Shown one piece after another: positions 57,887 to 64,000 of a stretch of DNA of 64,000 nt (its first letter is position 1; each line of letters begins with the position of its first letter). The notes beneath the pieces are model-generated. The model did not search any database. It had not been told where the DNA came from and saw only the letters and a program-made list of their open reading frames with translations. The position numbers and the translations under genes are program-made. The DNA comes from Halostella limicola (lineage in GTDB: Archaea > Halobacteriota > Halobacteria > Halobacteriales > Natronoarchaeaceae): positions 62,001 through 126,000 of the forward strand of contig NZ_RCDI01000007.1 in assembly GCF_003675875.1 (NCBI RefSeq), written 5' to 3'.

Positions 57887-58642
57887 ATGGACTCCGACAG
57901 CGACGCGCTCGACGGACGGACGGCGCTCATCACCGGGGCGAGTTCGGGCATCGGGGCGGCGACGGCCAGGACGCTCGCGGCCGACGGCGCGAACGTCGTG
58001 CTCGCGGCCCGGCGCGAGGACCGGCTCGCGGAGATCGCGGACGAAGTCGAAAACGAGTACGGCGTCCGGGCAGAGACGGTGCCGACGGACGTCACCGACG
58101 AGGACCAGGTCGCGGCGCTCGTCGAGACGACCGTCGAGGAGTTCGGCAGCCTCGACGCCGTCGTCGCCAACGCGGGTCTGGGCATCAACGAGTCGGTCGA
58201 GGGGATGTCGACCGAGACGTACCGGACGATGATGGGCGTCAACGTCGACGGGGCGTTCTTCACCGCGCGCGAGACGGTCCCGCACCTCCGCGAGACGGCG
58301 GGGACGATCGTCTTCATCGGCAGCTTTGCCGGCCAGTATCCCCGCCCCGGGAACCCCGTGTACGCCGCCACGAAGTGGTGGGTGCGCGGCTTCGCGCTGA
58401 GCCTCGCGGCGAGCGTCGGCGGGGACGACATCGGCGTCACGGTCGTCAACCCCACCGAGGTCCGCACGGAGTTCGGGTCCGAGGACGAGGAGATGGACGC
58501 CTTCGAGGACGCGTTCGAGCCCGGCGAGGTGACGGAGCCGTCGGAAGTCGCCGACGCCGTCGCCTTCGCCGTCCGACAGGAGCCGCCGACGGCGACGACC
58601 GAGATCGACGTCTACCGCCGGGACAAGTTCAGCCACTTCTGA
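57887..58642 (+). CDS. short-chain dehydrogenase/reductase
   Basis: A 251-residue classical SDR: cofactor motif TGASSGIG (about 17-24), NAG at about 94-96, catalytic Ser in FIGSFAG and the Y-x3-K pair in YAATKWW (about 160-166). The Arg-rich stretch AARRED after the second strand favours NADPH. It follows the xylose-dehydrogenase-type gene by 60 bp on the same strand. Substrate unknown. Confidence 0.93.
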   Translation: MDSDSDALDGRTALITGASSGIGAATARTLAADGANVVLAARREDRLAEIADEVENEYGVRAETVPTDVTDEDQVAALVETTVEEFGSLDAVVANAGLGINESVEGMSTETYRTMMGVNVDGAFFTARETVPHLRETAGTIVFIGSFAGQYPRPGNPVYAATKWWVRGFALSLAASVGGDDIGVTVVNPTEVRTEFGSEDEEMDAFEDAFEPGEVTEPSEVADAVAFAVRQEPPTATTEIDVYRRDKFSHF

Positions 58643-58714
58643 GGGGGCGCGGCCTCCCGGTCGCGACCGTTCGCGTCGGCCCCTCGTCCCCGGGCACGTC
58701 TCGCGTCAGCCGTC

Positions 58715-59398
58715 TCACTCCTTGGGCACGCCCCGCGTCGCGGTCGCCTTGAACGTCGCGACCACCGCGCGCCCGGGTTCGAGGGATAGCTTCTCCACGC
58801 TGTTCCGGGTGACGAGCGCCCGGAGCGGCGTCCCGCCGCCCACGTTCACTGCGACGCTCGCCACCGCTTCGCCCTCTTCGACCGCACTGACGGTTCCCTC
58901 GAAGCGGTTCCGGGCGCTGGTCTCGCCCGGGTCCGGGCTGTCCGCGGGGTCGGTGAGCGTGACCGCGTCCGACCGGACGCTCACCGACACCGCGTCGGCG
59001 TCCGGCGGCGCGATCGCCCGGATGCGGCCCGCCGCGGTGTCGACGGTGGCGAGCTCGCCGGTCCGCTCGACGACGGTCCCCGAGAACACCGACTCGTCGA
59101 CGCTGGCGACGCCCTCGAACGCGGTCTCCAAGCGGTCGAACCGCCGGAGCAGCCCGCGGGCGGTGTCGGTGAGTTCGCTCCCGCCGCCGCCAGCGCCGCC
59201 GCGCCGGCGTTCGACGAGCGGGCCGACCGCGTCCTCTAGGTCGACGATCCGCTGTTGCATCCGCGCGTACGACCGCTCCAGCGCCCCGGCGGCGGCGTGG
59301 ATCGACCCGTGTTCGTCCACGCCGCGCAGCAGTTCGACGTCGCGCTCGTCGACCGTCGCACCGTCGACCGACAGCCGCGTCTCGAACTCGCCGTCCAC
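58715..59398 (-). CDS. ModE-type regulator with TOBE domain
   Basis: A 227-residue protein. The N-terminal winged helix (about 18-95: VELLRGVDEHGSIHAAAGALERSYARMQQRIVDLE) is of the ModE/LysR type. The C-terminal half (about 100-225) holds two TOBE-like stretches (FSGTVVERTGELATVDT; NRFEGTVSAVEEGEAVASV) that bind molybdate or tungstate. Placed one base after tupC, it probably represses the transporter when oxyanion is sufficient. Convergent with the SDR gene. Confidence 0.9.
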   Translation of the reverse strand: MDGEFETRLSVDGATVDERDVELLRGVDEHGSIHAAAGALERSYARMQQRIVDLEDAVGPLVERRRGGAGGGGSELTDTARGLLRRFDRLETAFEGVASVDESVFSGTVVERTGELATVDTAAGRIRAIAPPDADAVSVSVRSDAVTLTDPADSPDPGETSARNRFEGTVSAVEEGEAVASVAVNVGGGTPLRALVTRNSVEKLSLEPGRAVVATFKATATRGVPKE

Positions 59399-59399
59399 G

Positions 59400-60260
59400 C
59401 TACTGCCCTCCTCCGACGCCGCCGTCGCTCATGGCCGTGGCGTCGGCCGCGGCGCGGTCCCGTCGATCGCGACCGCCGTCCGCCTCGTCCGCGTCGTAGA
59501 GCAACTCGCCGTCGACGAACCGGCGGGTCCGCGGGTCCGACGGCGACTCGAAGACGCGCTCGGCCGGCCCGATCTCGATGACGCTCCCGTCCAGCAGGAC
59601 GGCGACGCGGTCGGCGATCCGCTCGGCCTGATGCATGTCGTGGGTCGCTGCGACGACGCCGATGCCGTCGTCGCGGGCCGCCCCGACGGCGTTCTCGATC
59701 ACCGCGGTGTTGCGCGGGTCGAGGTCCGACGTGGGCTCGTCCAGTAAGAGGACGTCCGGGTCGTACGCGAGCGCCCGTGCGAAGGCGACGCGCTGGGCCT
59801 CCCCGCCGGACAGCGAGTCCGCCCGCTGTGCCGCTCTGTCCGCGAGCCCGACCGCGTCGAGCGCCGCCAGCACCGCTTCGTCGGGCTCGTCCCGCCCGAT
59901 CGCTGACCGGACGCTCGCGCGCAGTCGTTCGGGCCACGAGCGCCGGACGCGGAGCCCGTACTCGACGTTCCGCGCGACGCTCGCGTCGAAGAGGCTGGCG
60001 CTCTGAAACACCATCCCGATCCGGCGCCGGAGCGCGATCCGTTCCCCCTCCGACACCGCCCACGAGTCGGTCCCGTCGAACCGCACTCGCCCCCCGTCCG
60101 GCCGCTCGAACAGGGCGAGGCACCGCAGCAGCGTCGTCTTCCCGACCCCCGAGGGGCCGATGACCGCGAGTACCTCGCCGGGCTCGACCGCGAGCGACAC
60201 GTCCGACAGAACGGGCGTCCCGCCGTAGGCGTGGCCCAGACCCTCGGCGCGGAGCGTCAT
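59400..60260 (-). CDS. tupC: tungstate ABC transporter ATP-binding protein
   Basis: A 286-residue ABC ATPase: Walker [10 protein letters not shown] (about 34-42), Q-loop FQSASL, signature [10 protein letters not shown] (about 148-157), Walker [14 protein letters not shown] and H-loop THDMHQAE. The C-terminal 45 residues are Asp/Arg/Gly-rich. It drives uptake with tupB and tupA. Its ATG overlaps the tupB stop. Tungstate is inferred from the TupA-like binding protein; molybdate is possible. Confidence 0.88.
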   Translation of the reverse strand: MTLRAEGLGHAYGGTPVLSDVSLAVEPGEVLAVIGPSGVGKTTLLRCLALFERPDGGRVRFDGTDSWAVSEGERIALRRRIGMVFQSASLFDASVARNVEYGLRVRRSWPERLRASVRSAIGRDEPDEAVLAALDAVGLADRAAQRADSLSGGEAQRVAFARALAYDPDVLLLDEPTSDLDPRNTAVIENAVGAARDDGIGVVAATHDMHQAERIADRVAVLLDGSVIEIGPAERVFESPSDPRTRRFVDGELLYDADEADGGRDRRDRAAADATAMSDGGVGGGQ

Positions 60261-60970
60261 CGCAGCGTCCCCCCGTCGCCGAGGCGCACGACCGCCGCGT
60301 TCACCGCCAGCACGAGCAGCAACAGCAGTGCGCCGAGCACCATCGCCGTGTCGTACCGTCCCTGTCGCGCCTCCAGCTGGATGGCCGTCGTAAGCGTCCG
60401 CGTCTTCGAGACGCCGTCCGCGCCGGCGATGTTGCCGCCGACGATCAGCACCGAACCGACCTCGCTGATCGCCCGACCGAAGCCGGCGAGCACCGCGGTC
60501 GCGATGCCGTAGCGGGCCTCCTTGACGACCACGAGGGCGACGTCGAGCCGCGTCCCGCCCAGCGCGCGGGCGGCGTCGCGGACGGCGTCGTCGACGCTCG
60601 TGACCGCGGCGAGGCTGATCCCGGTGATCGGCGGCGTCGCGAGCACGAACTGCGAGATGATCATCGCTTCCTTGGTGAACACGAGGTTCAGCCCGCCCAG
60701 CGGTCCCTGGTTGGACACCGCGAACAGGACGAGCAGCCCGACGACGACGCTCGGGAAGCCCATCCCCGCGTTGATCGTCGCGGTCACCAGTCGCTTGCCG
60801 GGAAACTCGGCGAACCCCACGACCATCGCGATCGGCAGGCTCGCAAGCGTGCTGAGCGCCACCGCGACGAGGCTGACGTGTAGCGAGACGCGAACGATGC
60901 TCCTGACGTACTGGGACTCGAACGGGAACTCGGCGAGCAGGGGAAGCGCGTCGGCGGTCCCGGCGATCAT
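60257..60970 (-). CDS. tupB: tungstate ABC transporter permease
   Basis: A 237-residue permease with five or six helices. The EAA-type cytoplasmic loop is [26 protein letters not shown] (about 136-161). [17 protein letters not shown] and [13 protein letters not shown] resemble TupB/ModB permeases. ATG 60970 chosen; a GTG six bases upstream would overlap the tupA stop (GTGA) and is equally possible. Middle gene of the transport operon. Confidence 0.88.
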   Translation of the reverse strand: MIAGTADALPLLAEFPFESQYVRSIVRVSLHVSLVAVALSTLASLPIAMVVGFAEFPGKRLVTATINAGMGFPSVVVGLLVLFAVSNQGPLGGLNLVFTKEAMIISQFVLATPPITGISLAAVTSVDDAVRDAARALGGTRLDVALVVVKEARYGIATAVLAGFGRAISEVGSVLIVGGNIAGADGVSKTRTLTTAIQLEARQGRYDTAMVLGALLLLLVLAVNAAVVRLGDGGTLR

Positions 60971-60972
60971 GG

Positions 60973-61902
60973 TCACTCCTCCGTATCGTCCGAACGCCAC
61001 CCTTCGGGGACGTACTGCTGGAAGTCCGGGTCCTCCGAGAGGGCTTCGGGGTAGAACAGCTGCTCCCCGTTCGCGGTGTACTCCTCGATGCGTCGCTGCC
61101 CCTCGGGGCTCGTGACGTACCCGATGTACGCCATCGCGAGGTCGTAGTTCACGTCGTCGTGGACCGCGGGATTGACCGCGATGATGCCGTAGGGGTTCGC
61201 CAGCAGTTCGGGCCCGCCCTCGATCGGACCCTGCACGTGGATGACGAGGTCGCTCTCAGACCGCTGGGAGAGGTAGGTGCCCCGGTCCGAGAGCGTGTAG
61301 CCGTCCTGCTGGTTCGCGACGTTCAGCACCTGCCCCATCCCCTGTCCGGTCTCCTGGTACCAGTCGCCGCCGGACTCGACGCCCGCTTCCTCCCAGATGA
61401 GGAGTTCCTTCGTGTGGGTGCCGGAGTTGTCGCCCCGCGAGACGAACAGCGCCTCCGAGTCGGCGATCGCCGCGAACGCTTCCGTCGCCGACTCTGACCC
61501 GTCGATCCCGGCGGGGTCGTCCTCGGGGCCGACGACGACGAAGTCGTTGAACATGAGGTCGCGGCGGTTGACGCCGTATCCCTCCCGGATGAACTCGTCC
61601 TCCAGCGAGCGCGCGTGGACCATCACCACGTCGGCGTCGCCGGCTCGGGCCGTCTCCAGCGCCGCGCCGGTCCCCTGCGCTACCGCGTCGACGGCCACGC
61701 CGTACCGGTCCTGAAACGGCGCGTTCAGTTCGTCGAGCAGCCCCGTGTCGTACGTGCTCGTCGTGGTCGTCAGGGTGAGCGTCTCGCCGGCAACGCCGGC
61801 TCCGCTGTCGTCGCCTCCTTTCCCGAACGCGGTACAGCCCGCGAGCGCGGCCACGGTCCCCCCGCCCAGCGCCGTGAGGAACTCGCGCCGTTGTATCGAC
61901 AT
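60973..61902 (-). CDS. tupA: tungstate-binding lipoprotein
   Basis: A 309-residue Tat lipoprotein: [19 protein letters not shown] with the lipobox Cys near residue 23. The mature part matches the TupA type: [22 protein letters not shown] near the N-terminus, then [35 protein letters not shown] and [23 protein letters not shown]. It captures tungstate, or molybdate, outside the cell. These oxyanions feed the cofactor of enzymes such as NarG, 45 kb away. ATG 61902 chosen over an upstream in-frame start lacking the signal. Confidence 0.9.
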   Translation of the reverse strand: MSIQRREFLTALGGGTVAALAGCTAFGKGGDDSGAGVAGETLTLTTTTSTYDTGLLDELNAPFQDRYGVAVDAVAQGTGAALETARAGDADVVMVHARSLEDEFIREGYGVNRRDLMFNDFVVVGPEDDPAGIDGSESATEAFAAIADSEALFVSRGDNSGTHTKELLIWEEAGVESGGDWYQETGQGMGQVLNVANQQDGYTLSDRGTYLSQRSESDLVIHVQGPIEGGPELLANPYGIIAVNPAVHDDVNYDLAMAYIGYVTSPEGQRRIEEYTANGEQLFYPEALSEDPDFQQYVPEGWRSDDTEE

Positions 61903-62120
61903 GGAAACAACGACTTCCGGGGCCCACAAATAGATTTGGGCGAGATCGAAGTCGACCGGCGCAGCCGCTCGTCGCGGACGGTAGCACAGTGTGAGGGACA
62001 ACAGACCCGAAAGCGAGAGTAGTGATTACACGATTTATCGTGGTAGGACCGCCGTCCGTCGGCGACCGCGCCGCCGAGGGGAACGGCGGAGCGGGCGCTC
62101 AGAAGACAAGCGGCCGCGGA

Positions 62121-62163
62121 GAATCCTTCACTACGAACCCTTGTCGCGAGAAGCACTTAAAGA
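62121..62163 (+). repeat. 43-bp direct repeat, copy 1
   Basis: Begins GAATCCTTCACTACGAACCC, continues TTGTCGCGAG and ends with CACTTAAAGA. Copy 2 is exactly 120 bp downstream with about three differences. The CTTAAA end is TATA-like on the plus strand. Confidence 0.85.
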
Positions 62164-62240
62164 ACGCCGACGGGATCGGTGGATGGATCTCCCGGCCCGA
62201 ACGGCCGAGAAACCGGTGCTGTGAGAAGCGGAGCACCGTA

Positions 62241-62283
62241 GAATCCTTCACTACAAACCCTTGTCGCGAGAGACACTTAAAGA
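62241..62283 (+). repeat. 43-bp direct repeat, copy 2
   Basis: Begins GAATCCTTCACTACAAACCC and ends CACTTAAAGA; nearly identical to copy 1. The unit could be a tandem promoter or a protein-binding array; I do not recognise it. Confidence 0.85.
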
Positions 62284-62422
62284 GAGGATCGAGCGTACAC
62301 TCTGAACTGGACCCCGAAACGACTCCGACGAGTCGTGTAGTGGCCGAGAGAACCGAGAAACCGAAAGAGAGGGAAGGCGTCAGCGGGATGGAGGGCGTCA
62401 GCGGGGGCGCGGCGGCGGGTCG

Positions 62423-63427
62423 TTACTTGAAACCGTCGCTGGCGAGGTGGTGCTGCATGACCGTCTCCAGGCCGTCGACGATGGCATTCCCGTCGACGGT
62501 GTCGAGTTCGCTCGTCCGCTTGCGGACCGAGCGGTTGCGGATCTCCCACTCCCGGATGAACTCGGACTCGATCCCGTACGACCGGACGCGGTCGACGATC
62601 CGCTCTGCAGTCTCCTCGTCGGCGTCGTTCAGTTCGCCGGGCTCGATAACGCCGCGCTGGAGGGCGCGAACGAGGATGCCGGAGCTGCAGTCGGCCTCGC
62701 GGACCTCGCGGTTCCACGTGGTCACCCAGTTCCCGATCCGGGCCATCTGCTGGAGGTCGGAGAGGATGCTCCGCAGGGTGCCGAGCTCCGAGCGGTCGAA
62801 CGTCTCGGAGTGCATGAGGTCGATGCACGCGTACGGGAACATCGTCATGTTGTGCGCGTCGTAGCGCTCGGCCTCGGTGAGGTTGGCCATCGCCTGGTTG
62901 TCGTTGAGCACCTGCGAGTAGTCCATCGCGTTGATCGACTGCCGGAGGTCGTAGTCGAAGAGGTCCGCGAACTCCTCGTACCGGGGCGCGGTCTCGTACT
63001 CGGCCTCGATCGCCTCCCACACGTCGGCGAGGAAGGAGAGCGTCTTCTCGTCTCCCTCGTCGTCGCCGGCGGGCGCGCCGTGGAACGGGATGTACCGGGC
63101 GCGTGCGAACGTCGCCTCGTTGCCCTGCCCCTCGGCGAGGTCGTCGAGGGTGGTGATGAACATCGTCAGCAGCGTCTTCTGACGCTTGACGGCCTCGACT
63201 CGCTCCGCGTCGACGCAGGAGAGCGTGAACTCGTCGAAGAGGTTGTGGATCCACTTCCAGAGGAAGCGGTCGCGCTCGCCGACCTGTCGGTCGTACGCGT
63301 CCGCGTGTTCCGTCACCTTCGGCGGGAGTTCGACCGCTTTGATCGTCTGTACGTAGCTTTTCGCGGAATCGGGCGAGACCCATTGCCCGGTTTCGACGCC
63401 CTTACTTCTGAGGCCTTCCATCGACAT
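62423..63427 (-). CDS. class I terpene synthase-like protein
   Basis: A 334-residue, all-helical protein. It carries both metal-binding motifs of class I terpenoid synthases: DDLAE at 95-99 (DDxxD/E type, in FITTLDDLAEGQGN) and NWVTTWNRE at 233-241 (NSE/DTE type, N-x3-[ST]-x3-E), about 138 residues apart as in terpene cyclases. An Arg/Tyr-type C-terminal pair is not obvious. A prenyl diphosphate (C15 or C20) is the expected substrate. TATA-like TTTATTA lies 26-32 bp upstream, so the transcript is probably leaderless. No prenyltransferase is nearby. Confidence 0.72.
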   Translation of the reverse strand: MSMEGLRSKGVETGQWVSPDSAKSYVQTIKAVELPPKVTEHADAYDRQVGERDRFLWKWIHNLFDEFTLSCVDAERVEAVKRQKTLLTMFITTLDDLAEGQGNEATFARARYIPFHGAPAGDDEGDEKTLSFLADVWEAIEAEYETAPRYEEFADLFDYDLRQSINAMDYSQVLNDNQAMANLTEAERYDAHNMTMFPYACIDLMHSETFDRSELGTLRSILSDLQQMARIGNWVTTWNREVREADCSSGILVRALQRGVIEPGELNDADEETAERIVDRVRSYGIESEFIREWEIRNRSVRKRTSELDTVDGNAIVDGLETVMQHHLASDGFK

Positions 63428-63943
63428 ACTCGGTAATTCTCGATTATGCCGTAATAAACGGATTTACCAGTTCCATTGCTGTTGATAGAGTTTTGTTACC
63501 AGTTGCAGCCCCCGGAGAGACGCGCTTGACACGTAATTTGGATATCAGGTAATGGGCTGATAACTGGATACCCCGTGAGGTAACGGGGAATTACACAACT
63601 GTTCACAGGTCCTTAATAGGCGATTACCGCGGTAGAGACGCCTAATACCGGAGTCGTTTCCCGAACTGCCGATCGCGCTTCGAGCGGTTCCGGGGCGGGA
63701 TCCGTCTGGCTTATGAGGACCTTACCGCCAGTTCGTAGCGCGCCGGCCGAGACGGACCTCTCGTAGTGAGCGTGCGCGACGCCGCGGGAGTCCTGCGCGC
63801 GAACCGATCCCGGTGTTCGAGCTCCCGCTTGTTTGGGTTTTCCTAACTACTCGTTCGCCGACATCGAGCGTTAGGGCCGAATTACAGGATAAAATTAGCT
63901 AAACGGTAGATACTGCTTTAATGCGTCTAGCGTAATCGAAGCC
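63428..63943. other. divergent intergenic gap
   Basis: A 516-bp AT-richer region. TTTATTA (minus, 63453-63459) is a likely TATA box of the terpene-synthase-like gene. A hairpin CCCCGT-GAGGTA-ACGGGG lies at 63571-63588. AT-rich stretches at 63885-63920 may hold the promoter of the gene at 63944. No coding frame is convincing. Confidence 0.5.
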
Positions 63944-64000
63944 GTGTCCAGAAACTACGACGAGGGGTCGGCGTCGGACGACGAGCCGGATTCGTCGTCG
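63944..64000 (+). CDS. start of an acidic protein running off the window
   Basis: Nineteen codons from a GTG: MSRNYDEGSASDDEPDSSS, an acidic Ser-rich start common in haloarchaeal proteins. A TATA-like CTTTAAT lies about 27 bp upstream. Too little is visible to name it. Confidence 0.4.
   Translation, partial: MSRNYDEGSASDDEPDSSS

Larger units (their letters stand above)
61903..62422. other. intergenic gap with a 120-bp-spaced direct repeat
   Basis: A 520-bp non-coding region between two minus-strand genes. It holds the repeats described separately, an inverted repeat CGGTGCT/AGCACCG around 62213-62238, and a short direct repeat GGCGTCAGCGGG around 62370-62403. Open frames here are low in plausibility. 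Confidence 0.55.

Noticed and set aside
62121..62283. CRISPR array
   Set aside because: Only two units with a 77-bp gap between them and no further copies or cas genes.
62022..62864. Long plus-strand open frame over the repeats and the terpene-synthase-like gene
   Set aside because: It encodes the two direct repeats and then the antisense of a real gene; basic composition unlike haloarchaeal proteins.

Overview
The window comes from a haloarchaeon (class Halobacteria). GC content is high throughout, the proteins are very acidic, twin-arginine signals dominate the secreted proteins, and halocyanins, a HalX response regulator and a Bat-type regulator are present. The genus cannot be fixed from the sequence alone. 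I see no rRNA, tRNA, CRISPR array or insertion sequence.

Region 1 (1-32,500) is an anaerobic nitrogen-respiration island. It holds the N-terminal part of copper nitrite reductase NirK, two polytopic heme-copper-oxidase-like membrane proteins, a cupin and a beta-grasp (MoaD-like) protein ending in Cys-Cys. A seven-gene nitrate reductase operon (narG, narH, a narJ-like chaperone, an ethylbenzene-dehydrogenase-type heme subunit, a HEAT-repeat protein, an unknown protein and an Mrp ATPase fused to DUF2249) lies at 13,724-4,772. Further right, at 20,500-32,500, are heme-biosynthesis-type radical SAM genes (ahbC and an ahbD-like gene), two small radical-SAM partner proteins, a free-standing glutamyl-tRNA-reductase dimerisation domain, three small DUF2249 proteins, two halocyanins, a Bat-type regulator and two sulfur-assimilation enzymes. 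A 12-bp palindrome, CGAAC-NN-GTTCG, occurs thirteen times here. At eleven gene starts its centre lies 43.5-47.5 bp from the start codon, so the island reads as one regulon. A MoxR/DUF58/DUF4129 module (14,433-19,023), a ZIP transporter and a Rad25-type helicase are interspersed or follow.

Region 2 (35,000-53,100) is a surface-polysaccharide or protein-glycosylation cluster. It has a GT4 and a GT2 glycosyltransferase, a DUF354 protein, two polysaccharide deacetylases, a Wzx-type flippase, a large membrane protein, a DUF1616 protein, two alkaline-phosphatase-superfamily enzymes with the same C-terminal tail, and two Tat-exported beta-helix proteins. Eight exact ATAACAA elements sit in its intergenic regions; I noticed none elsewhere in the window.

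Region 3 (53,400-64,000) holds a HalX response regulator, a RecA-like ATPase, a GH15 glucoamylase-type enzyme, a xylose-dehydrogenase-type oxidoreductase, an SDR enzyme and a tungstate transport operon with its ModE-type regulator. It ends with a protein carrying both metal-binding motifs of class I terpene synthases. A 520-bp gap contains two 43-bp direct repeats exactly 120 bp apart.
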